A stretch of DNA of 64,000 bases from Thermopolyspora sp040678635 (GCF_040678635.1 NZ_JBFATZ010000005.1:372001-436000); one strand, 5' to 3'. Shown: positions 23,772-33,151, counted from the first letter of the stretch. Notes: a model not told the origin generated them from the letters alone. Numbers and translations: made by a program.

Positions 23772-26560
23772 GGTGCTCCTCCGGCACCGGCCCCGACGTC
23801 CAGCCGCGAATCGGGCCCCGCGTCCCCCCGCGCATCGGGCCCCGCGTCCACGCGCGCATCGGCCCACCCGTCGGCACCCGCACCGCCGTGGGCGTCGGCC
23901 CCCTCATCGGCCCGGCCGTCGGCCAGGGCGTCCACCTCGACGGTGAACTCGGTGACGTGCCCATCGCCGCCGTAGCGGGGCGCGTCCTCCGGGTCGGGCA
24001 ACGCCTCGGTCACGACGACCAGGTCGTCGGGGTCGCCGATCGCCCGCTCCAGGAGCGCCACGGAGCACCACGCGGCGGCGTCGACGTACATGGGTTTGCG
24101 GGACTTCAGGTCCGGACGCCAGACGGCGTCGGAGGCGGAGACGACGCGGACGTAGAACCGCTCGGGGAGGGCGTGCTCGGTGAGCCACTCGGCGAGCCGC
24201 AGCCAGTACGCGGCGTCGCTCTCGCCCTTGGCCCGGATCGGCATCTCCCTCGCCGGGAACGCCCAGCAGCGGCGGGCGAGCACGATCCGGCCCACCTGCA
24301 GGCGCGGCAGCACGCGCACCCCGCCCGCCCGGCGCGGGTCGTGCTCGCGCGGCAGAAACAGCGGCAGGCTGGCGTGCATGAGCGTCGGCGGCGCGCCGAA
24401 GATCTCGATAAGGTGCCGGATCGGCCGGGGCAGCCACATCTCGGCCATGAGCCCGCCGTGCGTCGGCCGCAACCTGCGGCCGAGCCGCCGCGAGTGCAGG
24501 GTCAGCGTGTCGGTGGCCGGGTCGTGACGGACCACCAGGTCGTTGAGCGGGATCCGGTACGGCCCGGCCCGTTCGGGCGCGGCGAGGGGGTGGTCGAGCT
24601 CGTAGCGGGTGGCGGGGATGCGCAGGTTGAGGTTGCTGTCGAAGCTCGCGAGGCTCTCCACGGGCAGCGCCCGGTCGAGGGTCTCCTCGGCGAGCGGCGG
24701 CTCGGCGTACCCGGTGGCGCCCGCCAGGCGCAGCATCCGGGCCAGGCGGGTGTGCACCCGGCCGAACCCGACGCTGACGGTGTTGAGCACGACCTCGGGC
24801 GGCCGGTCGGGGTCGAGGAGCTGCACGTAACAGGTGAGCGGTTCGGCGATCGACTGGCCGTAGGGGCGGGTGAGCGCCTCGATCTCGGCGGGGGCGATGC
24901 GGACGACGCCGTCGGGGTCGGCGGGACGGTAACGGATCGCCTTGCCGACGCTGTCGGTGAGCTCGGACTGCTCGCCGGCGTAGGGCAGCGCCCGCCACGT
25001 CTCCGGCGGCACGGCGGCGGGCCCCTGGCACAGGGCGCGCAGGGCCTCACCGTCGATGTCGCCGCTGCGGGCGTGCCGCCCGCCGGCGATGAGCCGCTGC
25101 AGGTGCTGGTAGAACTCGTGCCACGGCGCCTCGCCGCCCGCGCCGTAGGCGCCGGTGAAGATCCGGGTGACGGCCCTGCGGGCGGGCCGGGCGGGGTCGA
25201 ACATGCCGAGCACGGGCCGCAGGGCCTGCAGGTCGTCGAGGACGGGCCGCCAGGCGTCGACGCCGACCTCGGCGACGGGGCTGACGAAAAACGCGTTCTC
25301 GTGGAACAGGTTCTTGCGCGGCAGCGGCTGTGCGGCATCCGGCGCGGGCTCGTCGTCCGCGTCGCGGAGGCGGCCGGCCGCCGCGAGCAGCCGGCCGAGC
25401 CGGTCGGTGATGCGGCGGCAGCGTTCGCTCCGCTCGGCGGGGTCGGTCAGGGCGGCGTAGCCGGTGAGGTCGGTGTGCAGGGCTCGGACCTGCTCGGCGA
25501 GGAAGGCCGTCTCGGGGGCGTCGCCGAGCCGGCAGGCGAGGGTGTCCAGGTGGTCGCCGTCCTGTTCGGCGTACGGCGGCAGGGCGTTGAGCACTCCGGT
25601 GGCGGCGAGCTTGGCGACGTACCGGGTCACCTCCTGTTCTGGGAGGCTGGGGTCGATCTCGCGCAGCCGCCGGCACAGATCGGCGAAGGTGGTTCCTAAA
25701 TGCTCGGTGACGAGCCGCACGCTCTCCTCCAGGGTGGGGGTGCGGCGCAGCCGGACGAGCGCCGCCTGCGGGGTCCCGGCGAGGAACGTCCAAAACTCTC
25801 CGTCCTCGGCGAGGCTCGGGTTCACCCGGAGCACCTGGGTGGAGCGCAGCGCGGGGTGGCGCGCGGCGAGGTCGGCCAGGCGCCGGACAAGCCACATGTT
25901 CAGCTCGACGACGCTCGCCCAGTCGAAGTCACCGGTGGGACGGACCGCCTGGCCGGTGGGCGCGGAGACGGTCATGCCGCTGATGGTGAAGGTGCTGTAC
26001 GGGCTGGTCTTGGCCACGACGCGCAGCAGGTACTTGACCAGGCGCAGCAGGGTCTGCCGGGAGGGTGTGGCCCCCTGCGGGCCGTCGATCCACTTGGTCA
26101 GCTCCTCGAACAGGTCCGGGCTGCCGGTGACCAGGCCGTACTGGAACACGGTGGCGCGCAGCGTTTCGCGCAGCAGCCGGGTGACCCCGTCGAGTTCCTC
26201 GGCGGTCAGCCGCGGCAGATCGGCGATGATCGCGTCGCGCTCGCGGTATCTGCGGTCCCAGGCGTCGACGCGGGCGGCGAGCTCCGGCGGGAGCACCGCG
26301 CGGATCTCCGGGTTCCACAGCCGGGCGGGGAGGCGGCGGCCGGTGAAGAGGGCGCGCCGCAGGGCGACCGCGCGGGGCTTCACCGGGGATGCCTCGGGGC
26401 GGCCGATCAGCTCGTACAGTTCGTCCGAGAGGCGTGCGCCCTCCTCACGCAGCCAGCGCCCGGCGGCGACGGCGTCGCCGATCGCGGCCCAGCTCTTGTC
26501 GCAGCGCAGCTGACGTAAGGCGGTCACCGGCAGGCCGGCCACTCTGATACCGACACGCAT
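23768..26560 (-). CDS. LanB-type dehydratase, N-terminal (glutamylation) domain protein
   Basis: 930 residues from ATG 26560 with GAAAGGGA upstream. It matches the large N-terminal domain of lantibiotic dehydratases: LRETLRATVFQYGLVTGSPDLFEEL, KTSPYSTFTISGM, a middle block ENAFFVSPVAEVGVDAW and the C-terminal RLQVGRIVLARRCWAFP and RFYVRVVSASDAVWRPD. The SpaB C-terminal elimination domain is absent and is encoded by separate downstream genes, the split arrangement of thiopeptide pathways (TbtB/TbtC type). It probably transfers glutamate from Glu-tRNA to Ser residues. The last 80 residues are an Asp/Ala/Gly repeat tail. Confidence 0.9.
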   Translation of the reverse strand: MRVGIRVAGLPVTALRQLRCDKSWAAIGDAVAAGRWLREEGARLSDELYELIGRPEASPVKPRAVALRRALFTGRRLPARLWNPEIRAVLPPELAARVDAWDRRYRERDAIIADLPRLTAEELDGVTRLLRETLRATVFQYGLVTGSPDLFEELTKWIDGPQGATPSRQTLLRLVKYLLRVVAKTSPYSTFTISGMTVSAPTGQAVRPTGDFDWASVVELNMWLVRRLADLAARHPALRSTQVLRVNPSLAEDGEFWTFLAGTPQAALVRLRRTPTLEESVRLVTEHLGTTFADLCRRLREIDPSLPEQEVTRYVAKLAATGVLNALPPYAEQDGDHLDTLACRLGDAPETAFLAEQVRALHTDLTGYAALTDPAERSERCRRITDRLGRLLAAAGRLRDADDEPAPDAAQPLPRKNLFHENAFFVSPVAEVGVDAWRPVLDDLQALRPVLGMFDPARPARRAVTRIFTGAYGAGGEAPWHEFYQHLQRLIAGGRHARSGDIDGEALRALCQGPAAVPPETWRALPYAGEQSELTDSVGKAIRYRPADPDGVVRIAPAEIEALTRPYGQSIAEPLTCYVQLLDPDRPPEVVLNTVSVGFGRVHTRLARMLRLAGATGYAEPPLAEETLDRALPVESLASFDSNLNLRIPATRYELDHPLAAPERAGPYRIPLNDLVVRHDPATDTLTLHSRRLGRRLRPTHGGLMAEMWLPRPIRHLIEIFGAPPTLMHASLPLFLPREHDPRRAGGVRVLPRLQVGRIVLARRCWAFPAREMPIRAKGESDAAYWLRLAEWLTEHALPERFYVRVVSASDAVWRPDLKSRKPMYVDAAAWCSVALLERAIGDPDDLVVVTEALPDPEDAPRYGGDGHVTEFTVEVDALADGRADEGADAHGGAGADGWADARVDAGPDARGDAGPDSRLDVGAGAGGAP

Positions 26561-26621
26561 GGGGTCCCTTTCGGTGAAGCGGAGTGCGAGGCGGGGAGAA
26601 TGTCGGGATCGGTGCGGGGCA

Positions 26622-28268
26622 CTAGAACACGATCGGCATCTCGTACTGCGGGGTGGGGGTTCGGCGGCCGAGCGCGATCTGGAACACGGGGATGGCCGAC
26701 TCCTCCTCGATGGCGAGGAGCCGGCGCACCTCGCGCACGTCATAGGAGTTCAGGGGCCGGGCCGCGAGCCCCCCGGCGGCGGCGAGCACGCAGACGCGCT
26801 GTGCGGTGATGCCGGCGGCCACACCGGCGATCCGGTAGCCGCGGCCGCCGAACCGGCTGGTGGCCTGGTCCCGGTCGACGATCAGGTAGCACAGGACGTT
26901 GACGGTGGACGTGTCGAGCACGGGCGGGCCGTAGGTGAGGTGCCGGTCGAGGCGGCCGGGGGGCAGCTCGCGCGCCTGGTGGAGCACGCCGCCGTCCGTG
27001 CGGTAGATCCCCGCCGGGAGGTCGCTGACGTGCTGCACCACCAGGTGGAGCCGGGCCGGCGGGGCTCCGATGTCGGTGGGCGTGAGGCCGTCGGCGTGGC
27101 GGGCGACGCGCGTCAGCGCCGCGGCGTCGATCGGTTCGGGGATCGGGCGGAACAGGGTGCCGCCGGAGTGACGCCCGCGCAGCGTCACGGCGAGGTCAGG
27201 GGCGGGGCCGGGTGCGGGGCCGGGTGAGGGGTCGGGGGCGCTGTCAGGGGCGTGGGACCCGGTCCGCCGTGCGGGCGGCGGGCCGGCCGGCGGCCGGGGC
27301 GGGGCGAACTCGGCGGTGTCGCGCAGCACCGACTCGCGGTCGAGGTCGTACAGGCGGCGTGCCAGTGACAGGTCCTTGGGCACGTCCGCGTACGGCGCGC
27401 GCAGCGGGGCGATGGCGGCGCACAGTTCGGCGGCGGTGGCGCCCGACCCCGGCCGGACGGCGGGCGGCGCGGCGTCCGCCGGGTACAGCGGCACGATCGC
27501 CATCGTGCGCTCCTCGCCCGGGGCGAGGCCGAGCAGGCGGTCCACGGCCTCGTCGAGGTACTGGTGGTGCACGTGCCCGGTGAGTCCCAGCGCCTGCGCC
27601 ACGAGCAGCAGGTTGCCGGTGACCATGCCGGCCTCCTGGCTGCACAGCCGGTAGGCGTAGTGGCGGTAGCGGAAGGCGGTCTTCCAGAAGTGGGAGGTGA
27701 GCACCGCGACGGCCGCGGCCCCGTCCAGCCGCGCCCCCGCCGCCGCGGCGAGCACGCCGAGGTGGTCGCCGCCGCGCAGTTCCACCAGCGCGTGGTGAAG
27801 CTGGTCGTAGTGGTAGACGCCGGCGGGCGTCTGTCCCCCGCCGGGCGTGACCACGTACAGCTCGGTCGGGTAGAAGCAGCGCGCCGACGGCACGATCCGG
27901 TGGTACGGCCAGCCGAAGTAGGCGCCGACGTCCTGCCGGGAGAAGCCGTAGCCGTAGTACAGCAGGGCGCCGAGGGTGTCCGGGTGGTCCGCCCGGCCGG
28001 CGCGCAGCGGGGGCGGGGACGGCGAGGGGTCCCCGGCGAGCACCCGGTCGAGCGGGCCGAGTCGCAGCGGGACCTGCTGGGGCAGCGGGTGCCGGGGCCG
28101 GTCGAGATACCGTTTGAACCTCGGCGGGTCGTCCGGTCCGCCCTCGGAGCCGGTCTCCGCCATCAGGGCGACGACGTTGTAGAAGGTGTCGCGCCAGTAG
28201 TCGTCGGCCACGCCGACGTCGCGAGCGCCCATGCGCGATGTCTCCCGTTCTGACTGGTCGGGTGTCAC
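26622..28268 (-). CDS. SagB-type azoline dehydrogenase, first copy
   Basis: 548 residues from GTG 28268, which overlaps the cyclodehydratase stop by four bases. Residues 1-270 contain DTLGALLYYGYGFSRQ, RIVPSARCFYPTELYVV (SagB signature), GVYHYDQLHHAL and HYAYRLCSQEAGMVTGNL. A Pro-rich linker leads to a second nitroreductase half (HLVVQHVSDLPAGIYR, GITAQRVCVLAAAGGLAARPL). It is expected to use FMN to aromatise thiazolines to thiazoles. It is similar in layout to the other SagB protein (19589-21325) but divergent in sequence. Confidence 0.87.
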   Translation of the reverse strand: MTPDQSERETSRMGARDVGVADDYWRDTFYNVVALMAETGSEGGPDDPPRFKRYLDRPRHPLPQQVPLRLGPLDRVLAGDPSPSPPPLRAGRADHPDTLGALLYYGYGFSRQDVGAYFGWPYHRIVPSARCFYPTELYVVTPGGGQTPAGVYHYDQLHHALVELRGGDHLGVLAAAAGARLDGAAAVAVLTSHFWKTAFRYRHYAYRLCSQEAGMVTGNLLLVAQALGLTGHVHHQYLDEAVDRLLGLAPGEERTMAIVPLYPADAAPPAVRPGSGATAAELCAAIAPLRAPYADVPKDLSLARRLYDLDRESVLRDTAEFAPPRPPAGPPPARRTGSHAPDSAPDPSPGPAPGPAPDLAVTLRGRHSGGTLFRPIPEPIDAAALTRVARHADGLTPTDIGAPPARLHLVVQHVSDLPAGIYRTDGGVLHQARELPPGRLDRHLTYGPPVLDTSTVNVLCYLIVDRDQATSRFGGRGYRIAGVAAGITAQRVCVLAAAGGLAARPLNSYDVREVRRLLAIEEESAIPVFQIALGRRTPTPQYEMPIVF

Positions 28269-30484
28269 GGGAAGGGATGCGGGTGCGGGTTGAGGTCCTC
28301 CGGCCGCGTCGGCACGCCGGTGTGGCCGAGCAGGCGGGGGACCTCGAACAGGCGGGGCAGGCCGTGGATCCGGCGCAGGGGGTGGCCGAACGTCATCGGC
28401 AGCAGGCCGGGGATGATGACCTTGACGCAGGCGAAGCCTCCGGCGACGTGCTCGGGGCCGGTCTGGTTCACCACCACCACGTCCTGCCCCCGCAGCAGGT
28501 ATCGGTCCACGGTGGCCCGCAGATCGGCGGACAGGTCGTGGTTGCGCGGCCGGAAGCAGTCGGCGAAGGAGTCGGCGATCGGCTCCGGCTTGTCGCCGGT
28601 GAACAGGAACTCCAGCCGGGAGAACGCGTCCGGGTGGGCGTTGACCAGGGAGTGGTCGTGCATGTTCGTCACCTGGTCGGGGTCGGCGAGCATGGCGCGG
28701 ACGCGCTCGCGCTCCCGCCGCAGCGTGTCGCGCTGCCACGGGATCAGGGGGGCCAGTTCCAGCAGTGCGTTGGCGATGGCCTTCTCGGGGGAGAACGACG
28801 CCCCGGCCGCGCAGAGCGTTTTCGGCCTGATGTCGTCGTGCATCCCGCCGTGCATCCCGCCGTGCATGCCGTCTCCCCGGGCGTCCTCGCCGCCGGGGTG
28901 CACGACCATCGCCCAGACGCTGGGGATGCCGTGCTCGGTGGTGGTGTCGAAGACGTGCACCTCATAGCCGTGCTCGCGGCGCAGCCGCTCGGCCATGAGC
29001 GGGATGCGCGGGTCGGCGGCGGTGCCGAGGTCGAGGCGGCGCGCCGGCAGGCGGGCGTACCAGGTGAGCAGGAAGGCGTCGCGCTCGGCGAGTTCCAGGA
29101 TGCCGTGCAGGATCGCCTCCTCCAGGCATCCGCCGAGCGCGCAGCCGTTGGAGATCTCATAGACGAAGGGACGGTCGGGGGGCGGCCCGTCGGCCGTCTC
29201 GTGGTCGCCCGCGTGGCCGTGCCCGTGCCCCTCTCCGGCGGCGTGCATGCGGTAGTAGGCGTACGTCTCCGGGACGAGGATCGGCCCGCCGCGGGCGAAC
29301 GAGTGGCCCCAGACCCAGTTCATCACCAGGTCCTGGTGGTAGCGCTGGAAGTAGAAGCCGGGCCGGTCGTGCCAGTGGTCCGGGTACAGGCCGAGCGTCG
29401 TGGGGTCGAGGGCGTGCGGGGCGAGCTGCCGGTAGCTGCCGCGGACGACCGTGCGCTTGCCGCGCGGCCGCAGGCCGCCGTGCCGCTCGACGGCCTCGGC
29501 GATCGCGGTGAGCTGGGCGGTGTGAAAGTCCAGGTCGCGGCCGAAGCCCATCTCGGTGTCCGTGCCGCCCGGGGTCAGGCCCATGGGGGCCGAGGTGGTG
29601 GGGAAGGTGTCGAAGGCGCTGCGGTACAGTCCGCGGACCAGGCCGACCTCGCCGTCGACGTAGGTGCGGACCAGCTCGTCGGCGCGGGAGCGCAGGTCGC
29701 TGACGCGGTGGACGTCGGCGGCGGGCTTGGGACGGGGCCGCAGTCTGATCAGCGCCGCCTCGGCGGTGTCGGGGGGCAGGTCGCCGCAGCGCGGGCAGCG
29801 CGGCTCCGGCAGGAAGGTGTGCACGCTGGTGGCGAGGGTGTCCAGCCGCAGCCGGATCAGGCCGCGCCGGGTGCGGGCCGCGGCGGCCTGGTGCAGGCGG
29901 GTGAGCCGGTGCAGGCGGGTGAGCTCGTCGGCGACAAGGTCGGCGGCGACGGCGAGGCCGAATCGGGTCAGCCGTACCTCGGTGGAGCCGAAGCGATCCG
30001 GGAACCTGTCCCGGGCGCTGCGCCGTTCGCGCTCGTCGGCGCGGGCCTTGGCGGCGCGGGTGGCGGCGCAGGCCGGGCAGCCGGGCTCGCCGGGCAGGTC
30101 GGCCGGGCCGATGACGACGGTGCCGAAATCGACCCGTACCGGGAGCCACGGCGTCGCCGGGCGACCGTGCTCGGACACGCCCGGCACGGCGACGCCGGGC
30201 GCGTCCGCCGAGGCGCCGACGGTGACGAGCAGGTCCGGCTCCCCTTCCGGCTGCGCGTACGGGCGCAGCCGGTCGGCGAGAACGGCGCCGAGCGCGCCGT
30301 CGCCGAGCACCCGCACCCGGGGGGTCGCGGACCGAGACGTGGCGGGCCGAGACGCGGGGGGCTTAGTCGCGGGGGGCTTAGACATGGCGGGCTTAGACAT
30401 GGCGGGCTTAGACGTGGCGGGCTTAGACGTGGCGGGCTTAGACGTGGGGAGCCGAGACGTGGGGGGCGGGGCCTGCTCAGGCAT
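28265..30484 (-). CDS. Fused E1-like/YcaO azoline cyclodehydratase
   Basis: 739 residues. Residues 9-52 are a repeat (SKPAT/SKPAM units). Residues 55-330 are an E1-like domain with two zinc-type pairs, CPAC (136-139) and CPRC (230-233). Residues 340-739 are the YcaO domain (FVYEISNGCALGGCLEEAILHGILELAERDAF and related ATP-binding residues), ending in the motif PHPHPFP, the PxPxP terminus of azoline-forming YcaO enzymes. With an ocin-ThiF-like partner it should convert Cys (possibly Ser/Thr) residues of the precursors to azolines using ATP. Its start overlaps the partner gene by eight bases. A small MHGGMHGGMH repeat lies in the YcaO part. Confidence 0.92.
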   Translation of the reverse strand: MPEQAPPPTSRLPTSKPATSKPATSKPAMSKPAMSKPPATKPPASRPATSRSATPRVRVLGDGALGAVLADRLRPYAQPEGEPDLLVTVGASADAPGVAVPGVSEHGRPATPWLPVRVDFGTVVIGPADLPGEPGCPACAATRAAKARADERERRSARDRFPDRFGSTEVRLTRFGLAVAADLVADELTRLHRLTRLHQAAAARTRRGLIRLRLDTLATSVHTFLPEPRCPRCGDLPPDTAEAALIRLRPRPKPAADVHRVSDLRSRADELVRTYVDGEVGLVRGLYRSAFDTFPTTSAPMGLTPGGTDTEMGFGRDLDFHTAQLTAIAEAVERHGGLRPRGKRTVVRGSYRQLAPHALDPTTLGLYPDHWHDRPGFYFQRYHQDLVMNWVWGHSFARGGPILVPETYAYYRMHAAGEGHGHGHAGDHETADGPPPDRPFVYEISNGCALGGCLEEAILHGILELAERDAFLLTWYARLPARRLDLGTAADPRIPLMAERLRREHGYEVHVFDTTTEHGIPSVWAMVVHPGGEDARGDGMHGGMHGGMHDDIRPKTLCAAGASFSPEKAIANALLELAPLIPWQRDTLRRERERVRAMLADPDQVTNMHDHSLVNAHPDAFSRLEFLFTGDKPEPIADSFADCFRPRNHDLSADLRATVDRYLLRGQDVVVVNQTGPEHVAGGFACVKVIIPGLLPMTFGHPLRRIHGLPRLFEVPRLLGHTGVPTRPEDLNPHPHPFP
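30329..30460 (-). repeat. 15-bp tandem repeat at the start of the cyclodehydratase gene
   Basis: Five near-identical copies of a 15-bp unit containing GGCTTAGAC(A/G)TGGCG plus degenerate flanking copies encode SKPAT/SKPAM repeats in the N-terminus. The exact copies imply recent slippage or unequal exchange, and copy number could vary between strains. Confidence 0.85.
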
Positions 30485-32735
30485 CGACGACCACCTGGAC
30501 CAGGGTGGGGAGCACGCGGGTGACCACGGGGTCGTGCCCGGCGGGGGCGGCGTGCACCTGGTGGCCGTGCCGGTGCAGCAGGTCGGTGAGCGCTCGCCGG
30601 TCGGGCGCGGGTTCGTCCCGCCACGGCACGCTGCGCGTGCCGCGCAGGGCGGCGGGCAGCTCGGGCGCGTCCCCGTCCGGATGCGTGGTCACGCCCTGGT
30701 GGTCGAGCAGCACCCGGGCCAGCCCGTCGGCCAGGTGCGGCGCGGCGGCGTAGGCGAGGGTGCGTTCCCCCGCGCACAGCGCGTACACCGGCACCCCCAG
30801 CGGCCCGGTCACGTCGTAGACGGCGAGCGGCACCCGCGCGATGCGCAGCAGCTCCAGGTAGCGGGCGGCGGGCTCCGGCGGCGTCGCGCCGTCCAGGTCC
30901 ACCAGGGGGTACGGCTCGGCGGCCGACTGCGCGGCGGCGACGGCGGTCAGCGCGGTGACGTGCGCGAGCAGGCCCTCGGCGAGCGCGGCGTCGGCGTCGG
31001 GGCCGCTCGCGAGGCCGACGGGCACCCGGAACGGTCCCGCCGAGCGGGTCGCGGAGAGGGCCGGGTAGAGGCGCTCGGCGGGGATGAGCTCGTCCTTCTC
31101 CAGTACGAGGTTGTGCGCGTACGCCAGCCCGCCGTCGGTGAGGCGGCGGCGGTCGACCGCGAGCGCGGCGTACGCGCCGAGCACGGCGACGCCGGCGGCG
31201 TGCCGGGCCAGCGACTGGGTGAGGCCGGCGCCGGTGACCTGCGGCGGTTCCAGCCCCACGACGGCGAGGTGCCCGAACGGGTCGGAGGCGCGGGCGTGGA
31301 CGGCGTACAGCGGAAGCTGTTCCAGCTCGCCCTCGTCCATCTCCGTGAACAGGCCGAGCCGGGCGTCGAAGCAGCCCGCGGCGAGCGCGGAGAACTCCTC
31401 GTCGGCGGGGCGGACGGCGGCGCGGAAGGCGCGGTAACGCTCGGCGAAGTCGTCGGCCGACTCCGGCGCGGCTGGCCACGCGGCGGGGTGGGTGTGGAAA
31501 CGGTGCTCGACGGTGTTCAGCGTCTCCAGGTTCACCACGGTGATCGCGTCGCGGCCCGCCTTGGCGGGGTCGGCGGAGTTCGGGTCGGCCTCGGCCACGC
31601 CGGTGCGGTGGCGGAAGGCGGCGAAGCCGACGCGGTTGGCGACGATCGCGGCGGTCGGCCCGGCGAGGAACGGCGACGGCCCGGCCTCAGAACCGGCCTC
31701 AACACCAGCCCCAACACCAGCCTCGGAACCAGCCCCAACACGGGCCCCAACACCAGCCTCGGAACCGGCCTCAACACCAGCCCCAATACCAGCCTCAACA
31801 CTGGCTCCAGAACCGGCCTCAGAACCCGCCTCGGAACCGGCGTGGGGATCGGCGTTCGGGCCTGGGCGGTGGCCGGCCGTGCGGCGCAGCCAGGCGGAGG
31901 TCCAGCGGAGGCCGTTGGCGCCGCTGACCGGACCGGTCCACGCCTCGTCGCCGTCGAGCACGCCCTGGACCAGCGTCAAGCCCTTGTCCTGGCAGATGCG
32001 GTCGAGCAGGGCGGCGCGGGCGGCCATCGGCCGGTCGGAGACGTGCAGGACCATGCCGGTCGCCTCACCGGTCCCCGGGCCGGACGCGAGCGCGTCGTCG
32101 ATCGCGGCGGCGAGCGTGTCCGGGTCGTCGCCGGGCAGGGGGCGGTGGGTGAGGCGCTGGGCGGGGTCGCGTTCGGCGGCGAGCTCGGCGTAGTTGTCGA
32201 GCCGCTCGGTGTCGGTGGGGCACTCGGGCGTGATCAGGACGCGCACGTCGCGGACGCCGGAGGCGAGGCACGCGTGTGCGAGGGCGGTGAGCGTGAGGCC
32301 GGAGCCGAGGCAGAGCATCGGGGCGGTGCGGTAGCCCTCGAAACGGCGGGCGGCGGAGTCGAGGTAGTAGTCGATGTAGGCGATCTCGGCCGCGTACAGT
32401 TCCAGCTCGGCGTCGGACAAGCCGTGCGGGTCGTCTCCTGAGACGTCCTTCAGCAGGCCCGCGGACAGCAGCGAGCCCACCAGCGTCGTGACCATCTCCC
32501 GTTTGCCTTGGGACAGACCGGATACGAGCTCCCGGAGCGTGGCGCTGCCGTCGAGGTGGGGCGCGAGGCGGTCCATGAGCGCGAGCGCGTTGGCGCCCCG
32601 GATGGTGAGATGGTTGGTGGGGTGGACGAACACCGCTCCTTCGGGGTGCGGTACCCAGAACACGTCGGGTTTGAGCTTGGGCCGGATCGATTCCAGCGTC
32701 GTTGCGAGCGCGGTCGGTTCGGGCGCGGCTGCCAT
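30477..32735 (-). CDS. Ocin-ThiF-like thiazole-bacteriocin maturation partner protein
   Basis: 752 residues from ATG 32735, with AAGGA six bases upstream. The N-terminus (KPDVFWVPHPEGAVFVHPTNHLTIRGANALALMDRLAPHLDG, seen as VFWVPHPEGAVFV and RLAPHLDG) resembles the leader-binding winged-helix (RRE) region of these proteins, followed by an E1/ThiF-like fold. The family comprises putative thiazole-containing bacteriocin maturation proteins (TbtF/TpdF type), which bind the leader peptide and hand it to the YcaO enzyme. A Gly/Ser/Glu/Ala/Val repeat insertion of about 55 residues (31683-31841) interrupts the middle. It is the first enzyme gene after the precursor genes. Confidence 0.82.
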   Translation of the reverse strand: MAAAPEPTALATTLESIRPKLKPDVFWVPHPEGAVFVHPTNHLTIRGANALALMDRLAPHLDGSATLRELVSGLSQGKREMVTTLVGSLLSAGLLKDVSGDDPHGLSDAELELYAAEIAYIDYYLDSAARRFEGYRTAPMLCLGSGLTLTALAHACLASGVRDVRVLITPECPTDTERLDNYAELAAERDPAQRLTHRPLPGDDPDTLAAAIDDALASGPGTGEATGMVLHVSDRPMAARAALLDRICQDKGLTLVQGVLDGDEAWTGPVSGANGLRWTSAWLRRTAGHRPGPNADPHAGSEAGSEAGSGASVEAGIGAGVEAGSEAGVGARVGAGSEAGVGAGVEAGSEAGPSPFLAGPTAAIVANRVGFAAFRHRTGVAEADPNSADPAKAGRDAITVVNLETLNTVEHRFHTHPAAWPAAPESADDFAERYRAFRAAVRPADEEFSALAAGCFDARLGLFTEMDEGELEQLPLYAVHARASDPFGHLAVVGLEPPQVTGAGLTQSLARHAAGVAVLGAYAALAVDRRRLTDGGLAYAHNLVLEKDELIPAERLYPALSATRSAGPFRVPVGLASGPDADAALAEGLLAHVTALTAVAAAQSAAEPYPLVDLDGATPPEPAARYLELLRIARVPLAVYDVTGPLGVPVYALCAGERTLAYAAAPHLADGLARVLLDHQGVTTHPDGDAPELPAALRGTRSVPWRDEPAPDRRALTDLLHRHGHQVHAAPAGHDPVVTRVLPTLVQVVVDA
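31683..31841 (-). repeat. In-frame short tandem repeat inside the ocin-ThiF-like gene
   Basis: A degenerate 12-bp unit (AACACCAGCCTC and variants) is repeated about thirteen times. On the coding strand it gives alternating GSEAG and GVEAG units. The frame is preserved throughout. Likely an expanded flexible loop. Confidence 0.85.
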
Positions 32736-32931
32736 GGATGTCCTTCGCGTTGAGGGGCGGAAGGCGAGGGTGGGGGCGACACGGTCGAGGGCGAGGGTGG
32801 GGGTCGACACGGTCGAGGGCCGGGGGGTGAGGCGCGGTCGGCGGCGGCCGGACCGGCCGGTCCGTCTCGACCTGGCCGGATACGCGCGGCGGTAGACGCG
32901 GCCGCGCTCTACGGTCGGTTTCGGAGTGCCA
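32736..32931. promoter_or_regulatory. Gap between precursor 1 and the enzyme operon, with repeat and hairpin
   Basis: 196 bases without a gene. A direct repeat of about 27 bp (32765-32791 and 32792-32819, containing GGTGGGGG and CGACACGGTCGAGGG) is followed by an inverted repeat GCGCGGC/GCCGCGC (32884-32907, 10-base loop). The hairpin directly follows the precursor genes in the direction of transcription and could attenuate read-through, giving more precursor than enzyme mRNA. Confidence 0.45.
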
Positions 32932-33117
32932 CTAGCCGCAGCAGCAGCAGCAACACCCCAGGCAGCAGCTCGCGCTGCAACTGCACGCGCAGGCCGAGGC
33001 CGCGACCTCCGTCGCGCCGTGACCGTTACTGATCGTTGCCAGCAGCGGGTTACCGACGCCGACGGGCTGCAGATGCTCGGTGTCCAGTTCCTCTAGTTCG
33101 AGGGCGAGACGCGACAT
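32932..33117 (-). CDS. RiPP precursor peptide 1, hexacysteine tail
   Basis: 61 residues. The leader MSRLALELEELDTEHLQPV is acidic and Leu-rich. The putative core after VAA is SACACSCSAS followed by CCLGCCCCCCG. ATG 33117 follows GGAGGGA. Cys makes up 11 residues, all in the C-terminal third, as in azole-rich thiopeptide precursors. It is the last of five tandem precursors and the one nearest the modifying enzymes. The cleavage site before SA is inferred from alignment with the other four. Confidence 0.85.
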   Translation of the reverse strand: MSRLALELEELDTEHLQPVGVGNPLLATISNGHGATEVAASACACSCSASCCLGCCCCCCG

Positions 33118-33151
33118 CCAGGATCCCTCCTTTCCCGTGGATCGGGGTGTG

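Noticed and set aside
31683..31841. Regular repeats considered as a CRISPR array
   Set aside because: The units are 12 bp with no unique spacers, and the reading frame of a conserved protein continues through them.
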